Shown: positions 25,497 to 38,906, numbered from the stretch's first letter. The stretch: DNA of 64,000 nucleotides from Macrothele yani (GCA_039090855.1 CM076999.1:115381072-115445071), one strand, 5' to 3'. Translations and numbers: made by a program. The notes: generated from the letters alone by a model not told the origin.

Positions 25497-27393
25497 ACCT
25501 AAAGGAACCTTAGTGCTATGGATATGACGGTCCTATTAAAACAAAAAATTAAATAATATAAACAAAATCACAAAAAAGCTTAAAAATCTGTTTATAAAAG
25601 AAAATAAAAACAAATAAAAAAGAAAACTAGTTATTCATCACTAGGATAGCTATACTAAAAATAGTAAAACCAACATTAAAATTAATAAGATTCTGATTAA
25701 TCTATAGAAGCTCACTAAGGTGATTTAATACATGCAAAGATTATTAAATAAACTGCTCGTGTATTTTATAATATTTCTCATGTATTCTGGAGAGTTAATT
25801 CTGCTCATTCTGATCATACAGATCCACAGTCTTAAGTTTATATATTTTTTTCTCTGGTTAAAATCTCCGCGCGTTGGTTTCTTGCTGTATGAGGAGGCCA
25901 TCAGCCCCACCCTCACTGCCCCCCCAGCGTCAAGGGAGTGGCGGAAGGGGTCAGCCATGTTTTCCTCTTGTGTGGAGAAAAGTTTTTGTCACACAAGAGG
26001 TAAGCTCTCTTCCTTGTTTTTGGGTTCTAGGTTTTATAAGTTCAATGTTTGTACTTTATGTACCTTTTCTCTGTCGTTTTTTAGCTTTTCAGCTTTTAAG
26101 CATTGGTTTGTCTGTTAACATTTATGCGGGTTTTAACTCTTACTTTTCTTTGTAACTTTGAGCGTCTTTTGGGGTACCTAGGAACAGAAGAAGGCTAAGC
26201 TTGTTCCTTTTCTATGCGCTGCCTATGCGCTGTTTTTTCAAAGTAGTTAAGTTCTTAATAACTAATTAATTATGCACTTAAAGCACTGCTGAAATACTTT
26301 GTACATATTGCAACTAACTGTTTAAGGTATATAACTTTCACAAAGTTTTCTTTAGTTAATTATTATCTTTAACTTATTCTCGTTTTCGTGCTGTCATAAG
26401 TTGTAGAGTAGGGGGTTTTAGACTCAAGTTTTCTTTCAAAAATCTGTTCGTTATAAATTAACATTTCCTTTTTTAATTGCAATGTAAAATTTGGATTTCT
26501 TTTGCAATGTTTTTCAGGTTTAAATTCTCTCTCAAACGAACTTGGAATTTCGTTATAGCTGAAAATCATTTCTATTTATTATGTCACTCTCACAGCTTGA
26601 GTTCTCTTTAATCTTCTTCTCTCTGTTTAATAGTAACAGATGAAGAGCATGGGTCGGGCCATGAAGGTTAATGGATGCAAGCGAAATTGTTAACTAGTGC
26701 TAGGTCATGCTACTCTACGGAGGACATGACTTATATATATATTTTTTAAACTATTTTAGGTGGGAATGTTACTTGCATCTATGGCCTTGCAGAAACCCAT
26801 TTCCAACTAGGTCTTTGTGGAAGTGAGAAAATGCAGAGTTTTTGCTGGTCCTTGATAAAGCCAAGGCTCAGTATTCTCGACACCTTCTACATTCAGTTGT
26901 TTTATTTTATTTTTTTATCTTTTCTCCTTTTACTCACACAGGTAGATACATAACCTTTTCTATGTTCTATTAGGTGTGAGTCAAAATTATATATGTATTT
27001 TTTTGCTTAGGTATCTTCTTTATAGAATGTGAATTCTGAATTTTCAAAACTGCTGCGTTGCGCGTTTTGATTTTCAGGTTATTTTGCACCCTTCGTTTTA
27101 AATTCTAAAATTTTTTCCTTAGTCTTCAGTTTTGCTCTTAAGTAACTAATTTCAATTTATTATTTAGCAGCTCATGCGCAAATTCTAGTTGAAATGTTTT
27201 ATTATTATTATTATTATTTTTTTTTTTTTTTTATTACTATTTTTTTCACTTGAGGTTTTTTTCATTTTCTAATTTTTCTTTTTAGTATGTTTTGGATGCA
27301 GCTTTTTGGAGTGTAGTTTATACTCGAGTTTGGTCTTTTCTTGGACTGCTTATTTCTAAAAAGTTTTTCCTAGTTGGTTTGCTCAGAATTTGT

Positions 27394-30018
27394 ATGTTTT
27401 GGCCCAAGTGTAGTTCTAAGGACGATGAAAGGATTGGAGGTCAGCTCAGATATTTTAAGTCCTCCCGCTCGGTTAGGCTAGCACCCTTTCCCATAGCGTA
27501 TGAACTCGCTGGCAAAGGTAATCTAAAGTTATGAAATGACAAACGTTGTTTGACATGTAAATCTGCAGATCCTAACCTGTATTCTTCTGTTGAGGATAAT
27601 TGCTCCAACAAGTTTTGCAAAGCCTACAATACCATCTATAAACTCACCTGTACTGTCTGCAACCTTAGCTATATTGGCCAAAGTAAAAATCCTCTTCATC
27701 TTAGGATTAATGGTCACAGGTCTCTAGTAAACAAGTTCTCTAATTCAGGAGTGAACCCCTCCACAAACGCCAACCAGTACTCTACCTTTGAATTAGAGCA
27801 TTTCCATACTCATGGTTTTGACAAAGTGAAAATAGAGGTACTACATATTATTCCTGACCTCTATGCTCGGCTAGAAACTGAATCCCTTGAAATTTTGCAG
27901 CATCAGTCTCTTTATCCCTATGGCCTTAATTCCACTCTATCTGACAATAAGCATAATCAGCATAAATTTTCAATTCGTGAACTCTTCTTTCTTGTTAATA
28001 ATAAGAGCTGCTCTAGAGGTAATAGAGGACAGAGGTTATTTCGCACATCAAGCAAAGTTGATTTTGCTAACTTGCTAAAAACTCTGGAAAGCTTTAAAAC
28101 TGGCACTAATTTTGTTAAAAATACTTACAAAATTCTCAAGTCCTTCAAGCACTCTGTCCTTAAATGTTTTTTCAAATTCTGGAATGAAACTGCTGACCAT
28201 GTTGATAAGCATGTCTTTGCTTTGGTTCTGGACATTCTTAAACATATTCTTAAAGATAAAATTTCTCTTAAAGAATTTTCCAGTAATTTTGTTACCATCA
28301 GGTTCCTAAATAAAGCCTACGATAATCTCAATGTAAGGAAGCTGTTCTACAATAATGCAATTTTTTTTCCCATCCACAGGCACCAGTCTATTGTAAGTTT
28401 TAAATATGTTAAGACCTTAGGGTCAATAGTTAAAAACTACAAACTTAACTCTTCGAGCTACATTCCTGTAATTACTTCTTGTTCTTGTGATGAACATAGA
28501 GAAACAGTTCACTATGATAAGAATTACAACCATATTATCACCGGAAACTTGAGTTATGTTGAAAATGAAAAGCTTAGGAATTTATTAGAGTATGGCTCTA
28601 AATTCAGACCTTCCTTCACAATTTCCAAAGAAAGGATTCTTGAGAGCTTCACTCAAGATGTAAATAAGTACATCGTAAAAACCAGTTTGACGTACAATCA
28701 GCCTATTGAGGCCTTCGCAGAATGGAAATATAATATAATCAATAGCTTCACCGGTGAGTTGGCAGGTCTGGACTTTTGTTTCGACAGAAATCTCTTTTTC
28801 TCTGGAGAAGCTAAAAGGTCACTCTCCAAACTACAAGACCAATTTATTTTTACCACTACGGATAAAGCTAGCAATAATTTTGCAATTATCTGTAAGAAGT
28901 TCTATTTTGAATTGTTAACTATGGAACTCAATAATAGAGTAACATACGAGCCCGTAAGTTATTCTACCAAGCAGTTAGAAAATCGGTTTAAGGCATTCTT
29001 CAAGAAACTTAAAATTCCACAAACTAGAAGATATGGGCCTGAATTTCCATTTCTTTTTGCAACGGTTAAGTTTCATAAGGATCCTGTGAAGTTCAGGTTC
29101 ATAGCTAGTGGAGTAAGGAGTCATAAAAAGAAAATAGATCTTGCTTTTGAAGATGTCTTAAAGAAGGTTTTGAAACACATTAGAAACTGTTCTAACTTGA
29201 TGTACAGAGATTTTTGGATAATTAATAATAATGCAGAAGTAATTTCTACTATACTCAAAGTTTGTCCCCTAGATATTAATAGTTATGATTTTGAAAACCT
29301 ATATACTAATCTGCCTCTATCAGATATAATCACTACCTTTAAAGAGCTGTATGCAGAATTTAAACTTAACCAATTTGTTGATGTAGGAACTTGGAACTCT
29401 TATCTCAATTGCTGCATAAAAAATAACCATATCTTATATAATAATACCCTCTATAAGCAAGTGAACGGTATTCCAATGGGAACATCAACGTCCACAAATA
29501 TCGCTAATCTATTCCTGTTCTTTAAGGAATATAAATTCATTAAAAATCACCCCACCTGCTCAGATAACTACCTTTACACTTTTAGATATATTGATGATCT
29601 GCTGTGTATCAATAATTCAGAAGTTATAGAGAGTGATTTTGATAATATCTATCCTAGCTCTCTTAACTTATGTAAAACCAACCACAGTAATCAGGAACTT
29701 GAGTTCCTAGACTTAAGCATTAAGCTCAACAGAGGTAACCCATCTATTAGCCTCTTTGATAAAAGAGTTAATTTTCCTTTCAAAGTAATTAAATATCTAC
29801 ACTGGAATAATAACATTTCAACCAAAGTAATTGAGAATGTACTAATTTCTCAGGTCCTAAGAATTTCAAGAATTTGCAGCAACAATTTGGATTTCAATTA
29901 CCACATTAATATACTATTAGAAAGTTTTCTAGAGAACGAAATTCCTTCTTCTTTCATCAAAAGAACTTTAAGAAAAATTATTCTGAATAATAGAGTAAGG
30001 TTGGCAGATCTGCTTTAA
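27394..30018 (+). CDS. Naiad ORF, predicted selenoprotein (unit 7)
   Basis: Intact apart from the in-frame TGA at 27532-27534 (codon 47); 874 residues. Variants: Ala instead of Val eleven codons before the UGA (shared with unit 8) and Arg in 'ISRIC' (shared with units 6 and 8). Confidence 0.93.
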
Positions 30019-30028
30019 TTTTCTACAC

Positions 30029-30093
30029 AGTTAATAATATGATTCTGACCAATCAAAGCCGTAAGGAAGTTGGCTAGAGGATGCCTATTAACT
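30029..30093 (+). promoter_or_regulatory. SECIS-like element (unit 7)
   Basis: Same sequence and fold as at 7037-7101, 11 nt after the TAA at 30016-30018. Confidence 0.83.
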
Positions 30094-31991
30094 ACCTAAA
30101 GGAACCTTAGTGCTATGGATATGACGGTCCTATTAAAACAAAAAATTAAATAATATAAACAAAATCACAAAAAAAGCTTAAAAATCTGTTTATAAAAGAA
30201 AATAAAAACAAATAAAAAAGAAAACTAGTTATTCATCACTAGGATAGCTATACTAAAAATAGTAAAACCAACATTAAAATTAATAAGATTCTGATTAATC
30301 TATAGAAGCTCACTAAGGTGATTTAATACATGCAAAGATTATTAAATAAACTGCTCGTGTATTTTATAATATTTCTCATGTATTCTGGAGAGTTAATTCT
30401 GCTCATTCTGATCATACAGATCCACAGTCTTAAGTTTATATATTTTTTTCTCTGGTTAAAATCTCCGCGCGTTGGTTTCTTGCTGTATGAGGAGGCCATC
30501 AGCCCCACCCTCACTGCCCCCCAGCGTCAAGGGAGTGGCGGAAGGGGTCAGCCATGTTTTCCTCTTGTGTGGAGAAAAGTTTTTGTCACACAAGAGGTAA
30601 GCTCTCTTCCTTGTTTTTGGGTTCTAGGTTTTTTAAGTTCAATGTTTGTACTTTATGTACCTTTTCTCTGTCGTTTTTTAGCTTTTCAGCTTTTAAGCAT
30701 TGGTTTGTCTGTTAACATTTATGCGGGTTTTAACTCTTACTTTTCTTTGTAACTTTGAGCGTCTTTTGGGGTACCTAGGAACAGAAGAAGGCTAAGCTTG
30801 TTCCTTTTCTATGCGCTGCCTATGCGCTGTTTTTTCAAAGTAGTTAAGTTCTTAATAACTAATTAATTATGCACTTAAAGCACTGCTGAAATACTTTGTA
30901 CATATTGCAACTAACTGTTTAAGGTATATAACTTTCACAAAGTTTTCTTTAGTTAATTATTATCTTTAACTTATTCTCGTTTTCGTGCTGTCATAAGTTG
31001 TAGAGTAGGGGGTTTTAGACTCAAGTTTTCTTTCAAAAATCTGTTCGTTATAAATTAACATTTCCTTTTTTAATTGCAATGTAAAATTTGGATTTCTTTT
31101 GCAATGTTTTTCAGGTTTAAATTCTCTCTCAAACGAACTTGGAATTTCGTTATAGCTGAAAATCATTTCTATTTATTATGTCACTCTCACAGCTTGAGTT
31201 CTCTTTAATCTTCTTCTCTCTGTTTAATAGTAACAGATGAAGAGCATGGGTCGGGCCATGAAGGTTAATGGATGCAAGCGAAATTGTTAACTAGTGCTAG
31301 GTCATGCTACTCTACGGAGGACATGACTTATATATATATTTTTTAAACTATTTTAGGTGGGAATGTTACTTGCATCTATGGCCTTGCAGAAACCCATTTC
31401 CAACTAGGTCTTTGTGGAAGTGAGAAAATGCAGAGTTTTTGCTGGTCCTTGATAAAGCCAAGGCTCAGTATTCTCGACACCTTCTACATTCAGTTGTTTT
31501 ATTTTATTTTTTTATCTTTTCTCCTTTTACTCACACAGGTAGATACATAACCTTTTCTATGTTGTATTAGGTGTGAGTCAAAATTATATATGTATTTTTT
31601 TGCTTAGGTATCTTCTTTATAGAATGTGAATTCTGAATTTTCAAAACTGCTGCGTTGCGCGTTTTGATTTTCAGGTTATTTTGCACCCTTCGTTTTAAAT
31701 TCTAAAATTTTTTCCTTAGTCTTCAGTTTTGCTCTTAAGTAACTAATTTCAATTTATTATTTAGCAGCTCATGCGCAAATTCTAGTTGAAATGTTTTATT
31801 ATTATTATTATTTTTTTTTTTTTTTTTTTTTATTACTATTTTTTTCACTTGAGGTTTTTTTCATTTTCTAATTTTTCTTTTTAGTATGTTTTGGATGCAG
31901 CTTTTTGGAGTGTAGTTTATACTCGAGTTTGGTCTTTTCTTGGACTACTTATTTCTAAAAGTTTTTCCTAGTTGGTTTGCTCAGAATTTGT

Positions 31992-34615
31992 ATGTTTTGG
32001 CCCAAGTGTAGTTCTAAGGACGATGAAAGGATTGGAGGTCAGCTCAGATATTTTAAGTCCTCCCGCTCGGTTAGGCTAGCACCCTTTCCCATAGCGTATG
32101 AACTCGCTGGCAAAGGTAATCTAAAGTTATGAAATGACAAACGTTGTTTGACATGTAAATCTGCAGATCCTAACCTGTATTCTTCTGTTGAGGATAATTG
32201 CTCCAACAAGTTTTGCAAAGCCTACAATACCATCTATAAACTCACCTGTACTGTCTGCAACCTTAGCTATATTGGCCAAAGTAAAAATCCTCTTCATCTT
32301 AGGATTAATGGTCACAGGTCTCTAGTAAACAAGTTCTCTAATTCAGGAGTGAACCCCTCCACAAACGCCAACCAGTACTCTACCTTTGAATTAGAGCATT
32401 TCCATACTCATGGTTTTGACAAAGTGAAAATAGAGGTACTACATATTATTCCTGACCTCTATGCTCGGCTAGAAACTGAATCCCTTGAAATTTTGCAGCA
32501 TCAGTCTCTTTATCCCTATGGCCTTAATTCCACTCTATCTGACAATAAGCATAATCAGCATAAATTTTCAATTCGTGAACTCTTCTTTCTTGTTAATAAT
32601 AAGAGCTGCTCTAGAGGTAATAGAGGACAGAGGTTATTTCGCACATCAAGCAAAGTTGATTTTGCTAACTTGCTAAAAACTCTGGAAAGCTTTAAAACTG
32701 GCACTAATTTTGTTAAAAATACTTACAAAATTCTCAAGTCCTTCAAGCACTCTGTCCTTAAATGTTTTTCAAATTCTGGAATGAAACTGCTGACCATGTT
32801 GATAAGCATGTCTTTGCTTTGGTTCTGGACATTCTTAAACATATTCTTAAAGATAAAATTTCTCTTAAAGAATTTTCCAGTAATTTTGTTACCATCAGGT
32901 TCCTAAATAAAGCCTACGATAATCTCAATGTAAGGAAGCTGTTCTACAATAATGCAATTTTTTTTCCCATCCACAGGCACCAGTCTATTGTAAGTTTTAA
33001 ATATGTTAAGACCTTAGGGTCAATAGTTAAAAACTACAAACTTAACTCTTCGAGCTACATTCCTGTAATTACTTCTTGTTCTTGTGATGAACATAGAGAA
33101 ACAGTTCACTATGATAAGAATTACAACCATATTATCACCGGAAACTTGAGTTATGTTGAAAATGAAAAGCTTAGGAATTTATTAGAGTATGGCTCTAAAT
33201 TCAGACCTTCCTTCACAATTTCCAAAGAAAGGATTCTTGAGAGCTTCACTCAAGATGTAAATAAGTACATCGTAAAAACCAGTTTGACGTACAATCAGCC
33301 TATTGAGGCCTTCGCAGAATGGAAATATAATATAATCAATAGCTTCACCGGTGAGTTGGCAGGTCTGGACTTTTGTTTCGACAGAAATCTCTTTTTCTCT
33401 GGAGAAGCTAAAAGGTCACTCTCCAAACTACAAGACCAATTTATTTTTACCACTACGGATAAAGCTAGCAATAATTTTGCAATTATCTGTAAGAAGTTCT
33501 ATTTTGAATTGTTAACTATGGAACTCAATAATAGAGTAACATACGAGCCCGTAAGTTATTCTACCAAGCAGTTAGAAAATCGGTTTAAGGCATTCTTCAA
33601 GAAACTTAAAATTCCACAAACTAGAAGATATGGGCCTGAATTTCCATTTCTTTTTGCAACGGTTAAGTTTCATAAGGATCCTGTGAAGTTCAGGTTCATA
33701 GCTAGTGGAGTAAGGAGTCATAAAAAGAAAATAGATCTTGCTTTTGAAGATGTCTTAAAGAAGGTTTTGAAACACATTAGAAACTGTTCTAACTTGATGT
33801 ACAGAGATTTTTGGATAATTAATAATAATGCAGAAGTAATTTCTACTATACTCAAAGTTTGTCCCCTAGATATTAATAGTTATGATTTTGAAAACCTATA
33901 TACTAATCTGCCTCTATCAGATATAATCACTACCTTTAAAGAGCTGTATGCAGAATTTAAACTTAACCAATTTGTTGATGTAGGAACTTGGAACTCTTAT
34001 CTCAATTGCTGCATAAAAAATAACCATATCTTATATAATAATACCCTCTATAAGCAAGTGAACGGTATTCCAATGGGAACATCAACGTCCACAAATATCG
34101 CTAATCTATTCCTGTTCTTTAAGGAATATAAATTCATTAAAAATCACCCCACCTGCTCAGATAACTACCTTTACACTTTTAGATATATTGATGATCTGCT
34201 GTGTATCAATAATTCAGAAGTTATAGAGAGTGATTTTGATAATATCTATCCTAGCTCTCTTAACTTATGTAAAACCAACCACAGTAATCAGGAACTTGAG
34301 TTCCTAGACTTAAGCATTAAGCTCAACAGAGGTAACCCATCTATTAGCCTCTTTGATAAAAGAGTTAATTTTCCTTTCAAAGTAATTAAATATCTACACT
34401 GGAATAATAACATTTCAACCAAAGTAATTGAGAATGTACTAATTTCTCAGGTCCTAAGAATTTCAAGAATTTGCAGCAACAATTTGGATTTCAATTACCA
34501 CATTAATATACTATTAGAAAGTTTTCTAGAGAACGAAATTCCTTCTTCTTTCATCAAAAGAACTTTAAGAAAAATTATTCTGAATAATAGAGTAAGGTTG
34601 GCAGATCTGCTTTAA
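31992..34615 (+). pseudogene. Naiad ORF with homopolymer frameshift (unit 8, last of array)
   Basis: TGA at 32130-32132. A T-run at 32765-32769 has five bases instead of six, so the frame breaks between endonuclease and CxC linker; the RT part is open from there to 34615. An A is also missing from an A-run near 31957, but this lies upstream of the ATG and does not affect the product. Confidence 0.88.
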
Positions 34616-34625
34616 TTTTCTACAC

Positions 34626-34690
34626 AGTTAATAATATGATTCTGACCAATCAAAGCCGTAAGGAAGTTGGCTAGAGGATGCCTATTAACT
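34626..34690 (+). promoter_or_regulatory. SECIS-like element (unit 8)
   Basis: Same sequence and fold as at 7037-7101, 11 nt after the TAA at 34613-34615. Confidence 0.83.
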
Positions 34691-36216
34691 ACCTAAAGGA
34701 ACCTTAGTGCTATGGATATGACGGTCCTATTAAAACAAAAAATTAAATAATATAAACAAAATCACAAAAAAAGCTTAAAAATCTGTTTATAAAAGAAAAT
34801 AAAAACAAATAAAAAGAAAACTAGTTATTCATCACTAGGATAGCTATACTAAAAATAGTAAAACCAACATTAAAATTAATAAGATTCTGATTAATCTATA
34901 GAAGCTCACTAAGGTGATTTAATACATGCAAAGATTATTAAATAAACTGCTCGTGTATTTTATAATATTTCTCATGTATTCTGGAGAGTTAATTCTGCTC
35001 ATTCTGATCATACAGATCCACAGTCTTAAGTTTATATATTTTTTTCTCTGGTTAAAATCTCCGCGCGTTGGTTTCTTGCTGTATGAGGAGGCCATCAGCC
35101 CCACCCTCACTGCCCCCAGCGTCAAGGGAGTGGCGGAAGGGGTCAGCCATGTTTTCCTCTTGTGTGGAGAAAAGTTTTTGTCACACAAGAGGTAAGCTCT
35201 CTTCCTTGTTTTTGGGTTCTAGGTTTTATAAGTTCAATGTTTGTACTTTATGTACCTTTTCTCTGTCGTTTTTTAGCTTTTCAGCTTTTAAGCATTGGTT
35301 TGTCTGTTAACATTTATGCGGGTTTTAACTCTTACTTTTCTTTGTAACTTTGAGCGTCTTTTGGGGTACCTAGGAACAGAAGAAGGCTAAGCTTGTTCCT
35401 TTTCTATGCGCTGCCTATGCGCTGTTTTTTCAAAGTAGTTAAGTTCTTAATAACTAATTAATTATGCACTTAAAGCACTGCTGAAATACTTTGTACATAT
35501 TGCAACTAACTGTTTAAGGTATATAACTTTCACAAAGTTTTCTTTAGTTAATTATTATCTTTAACTTATTCTCGTTTTCGTGCTGTCATAAGTTGTAGAG
35601 TAGGGGGTTTTAGACTCAAGTTTTCTTTCAAAAATCTGTTCGTTATAAATTAACATTTCCTTTTTTAATTGCAATGTAAAATTTGGATTTCTTTTGCAAT
35701 GTTTTTCAGGTTTAAATTCTCTCTCAAACGAACTTGGAATTTCGTTATAGCTGAAAATCATTTCTATTTATTATGTCACTCTCACAGCTTGAGTTCTCTT
35801 TAATCTTCTTCTCTCTGTTTAATAGTAACAGATGAAGAGCATGGGTCGGGCCATGAAGGTTAATGGATGCAAGCGAAATTGTTAACTAGTGCTAGGTCAT
35901 GCTACTCTACGGAGGACATGACTTATATATATATTTTTTAAACTATTTTAGGTGGGAATGTTACTTGCATCTATGGCCTTGCAGAAACCCATTTCCAACT
36001 AGGTCTTTGTGGAAGTGAGAAAATGCAGAGTTTTTGCTGGTCCTTGATAAAGCCAAGGCTCAGTATTCTCGACACCTTCTACATTCAGTTGTTTTATTTT
36101 ATTTTTTTATCTTTTCTCCTTTTACTCACACAGGTAGATACATAACCTTTTCTATGTTGTATTAGGTGTGAGTCAAAATTATATATGTATTTTTTTGCTT
36201 AGGTATCTTCTTTATA

Positions 36217-36220
<4 letters not shown>

Positions 36221-36258
<38 letters not shown>
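36221..36258. repeat. (AT)n microsatellite at the right end of the Naiad array
   Basis: About 19 AT dinucleotides separate the last Naiad unit from an antisense RTE fragment. Naiad elements are reported to insert preferentially at microsatellites, so this is a credible 3' insertion boundary. Confidence 0.95.
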
Positions 36259-36260
<2 letters not shown>

Positions 36261-36688
36261 TCATCATTGTCAATCATTATCAATCCACTGCTGAATGAAG
36301 GTCTCCCCAAGTTTGTTCGACAAGTGTCTGTCTTGAGCCTATCTCCTCCACGTCACTCCAGCATACTTTCGAATTTCATCCGTCCATATCGCATGTGGTC
36401 TTCTTCTGTGTCTGTTCCCAACCATCGGAATCCTGCCTAAAATTTCGGTTGTCCATCGGCTGTCCGTTCTTCTGCCAACATGTCCAGTCCATTGCCATTT
36501 CAATGATTTCACTCTGGTCATGACGTCGTCCACTCCTGTCATTTTCCTTATCCACAAGTTCCTCTTCTTATCTTTCCTGGTTGTACCAAGCATGCACCTT
36601 TCCATGCTGCTTTGAGTAGTCTGTAGTCCTCGTATGTTTTTTTAGTTAAGGTCCACCATGTCTCTGCTCCATACGTAAGCACTTGCAG

Positions 36689-36690
<2 letters not shown>
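36259..36690 (-). mobile_element. RTE LINE fragment A (3' end, antisense)
   Basis: The minus strand encodes the C-terminal part of an RTE-type polyprotein (for example MERCMLGTTRKDKKRN, KSLKWQWTGH) and ends in the TGATGATG-type tail at 36259. It is more diverged than the other copies. It is flanked by (AT)n on both sides. Confidence 0.85.

Positions 36691-36759
<69 letters not shown>
36691..36759. repeat. (AT)n microsatellite
   Basis: About 34 AT dinucleotides form the axis between antisense RTE fragment A and sense fragment B. Confidence 0.95.
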
Positions 36760-36763
<4 letters not shown>

Positions 36764-37174
36764 TCTTTCACACCGCTTGAAGGTGACACTGGACATGGCT
36801 CAACCGAGAGAACAAGCTGGAATCAGGAGTGGCTACAGCACTATAGATCATATCCACGTACTGAGGGAACTAATTGAAAGAGAGAGAAATATGAACTTCC
36901 ATTATGCATGGCTTTTATCGATTATGAAAAGGCCTTTGATTCTGTGAAACCACCACCAGTTACAATGGCTTTGAAATCCTGCGGTATTGAAGATACACAC
37001 ATTAATATTATTAATAACATCTGTGAAAATTCAAATGCAAAGATTCGGCTGTTTGAGAATACTGCCCCCATAAAAATTGGAAAGGGAGTGAGACAAGGTG
37101 ACACCATATCTCCCAAGCTCTTTAATGCCACATTGGAAAATGTCTTTCAATCACTGAACTGGGAAAATAAAGGG
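36760..37174 (+). mobile_element. RTE LINE fragment B (internal RT segment, sense)
   Basis: Encodes part of the RT: the open frame at 36908-37194 includes MAFIDYEKAFDSV (motif A) and IGKGVRQGDTISPKLFNATLE (motif B). Truncated at both ends: it starts at the segment matching 40902 in RTE D and ends abruptly at AAAGGG (37174). Confidence 0.85.
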
Positions 37175-37604
37175 TCTGTCCTTATAGCAAACTAAATTAG
37201 CAGAAACCCACAATTATCTGGTCTCGGTAGATTAATGAGAGATTTTCTTAATGCTTACCCTTGACGAAGCCATCAGAGAATCAGTCATTGATATGCTTCC
37301 ATGCGTTCTTCTGTTCGTTAGTTAACCATCATTTGAAGCTTGCCTGCTTCGGACGGTTGGAGATTTGGTGGTTGTTGCTCTTCTGTTCGTTCTCGGATAT
37401 TTTTTGTTTTACTTTTTTTCTTTCTTTCAAAATTTTCTCCTTGGTTTTGCATTTCTATTTTGATTTGATCTTTCTTCTATCTTCTATGCAGCCTCTGGCG
37501 CTTTGAAATTTCAAATTTGTTCTAAGCTTTTGCTTTTTTCCTTTTGTTGTTTTTTGCTATATGTATATATAGGAAAAGCAAACAAGGAAAGAGTTTATAC
37601 ATAT
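37175..37604. other. Unassigned 430 bp between RTE fragments
   Basis: AT-rich with T-rich stretches. Open frames (37261-37506 and others) show no recognisable family. No terminal repeats were found. Nothing can be assigned. Confidence 0.5.
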
Positions 37605-38906
37605 CATCATCATCATCATTGTCAACCATTATCAATCCACTGCTGGACGAAGGTCTCCCCAAGTTTCCTCCACAACGGTCTGTCTTGTGCCAGTCTCCTC
37701 CATGTCACTCCCGCATATTTACGAATTTCATCCACCCATCTCCCATGTGGTCTTTTTCTGGGTCTTTTCCTGTCCCTTGGAATCCAATCTAAAATTTCGG
37801 CTGTCCATCTATGGTCTGTCCTTCTGGCAGTATGTCCAGCCCATTGCCATTTCAGGGATTTAACTCTGATCATGATGTCTTCCACTCTCGTCATTTTTCG
37901 GATCCACGAGTTCCTCTTCTTATCTCTCCTGGTTATACCAAGCATGCACCTCTCCATGCTTCTTTGAGTTGTCTGCAGCCTTTGTATGTCTCTTTTAGTT
38001 AAGGTCCACGTCTCTGCACCATACGTAAGCACTGGAAGGATGCATTGATCAAACACTTTTCTTTTAAGACATAATGGCATATTGCTCTTGAAAATTATGC
38101 TGTTTCTTCCAAAAGCTCTCCAGGCAAGTTTTGTACGCCGATTAATTTCTTCATCAATGTGACCCTCACTTGATATCTGCTGTCCAAGATAAACATACGT
38201 ATCTGTTATCTCCAGTTTTTCTCCATCAATCGATAAATCTTCATTTCTTGTAAAAGCATTAAACATCACTTTTGTCTTCTGAAAGTTCATTTTTAATCCC
38301 ACTTCTTTACTCTTGTCAGCAAGTTCCTGGATCATACTCTGCAGCTCTGATGGGGTAGTTGCAAAAATGACTACGTCATCAGCAAAACGAAGGTGGGTTA
38401 GATAATCTCCATTAATCTTTATCCCCTTGTTTTCCCAGCTAAGCGACTGAAAAACACCCTCCAATGTGGCATTAAAGAGCTTCGGAGATATGGTGTCACC
38501 TTGTCTCACTCCCTTTCCAATTTTTATGTGTGTTGTATTTTCAAATAGCCGAATCTTTGCACTTGCATTTTCATAGATGTTATTAATAATATTAATGTAT
38601 GCATCTTCAATACCGCAGGATTTCAGAGCCGTGGTAACTGCTGATGGTTTCACCGAATCAAAGGCTTTTTCATAATCGATAAAAGCCATGCACAATGGAA
38701 GTTCATATTCCCTCGCTCTTTCAATTAGTTCTCTCAGTACGTGGATATGATCTATTGTGCTGTAGCCACTCCTGAATCCAGCTTGTTCTCTCGGTTGAGC
38801 CATGTCCAGTGTTACCTTCAAGCGGTGTGAAAGAACTTTAGTGAAGATTTTATAAACCACTGATAGGAGGCTGATAGGTCTGTAGTTCCTGAGATCCTCA
38901 ATGTCA

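Larger units (their letters stand above)
1..36220 (+). repeat. Head-to-tail array of eight Naiad retroelement units (4.6 kb each)
   Basis: Eight direct copies of one unit follow each other with no spacer. Taking the phase from the point where the last copy meets an (AT)n microsatellite, the units are 1-4034 (cut by the window), 4035-8633, 8634-13233, 13234-17834, 17835-22430, 22431-27028, 27029-31625 and 31626-36220. Lengths are 4595-4601 bp and differ mostly through homopolymer and (ATT)n/T-tract length, with only a handful of substitutions. All units lie on the + strand. Each has a leader of about 370 bp, a 2625-bp coding region with one in-frame UGA, a SECIS-like hairpin and about 1.6 kb of 3' noncoding DNA. 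Tandem copies and pseudo-LTRs are known for Penelope-like elements, but a regular eight-unit array is unusual. The unit boundary is an inference from the right-hand junction. Confidence 0.95.

Noticed and set aside
1..36220. CRISPR-like or phage repeat interpretation of the regular array
   Set aside because: The repeat unit is a 4.6 kb eukaryotic retroelement; no spacer-repeat structure exists.
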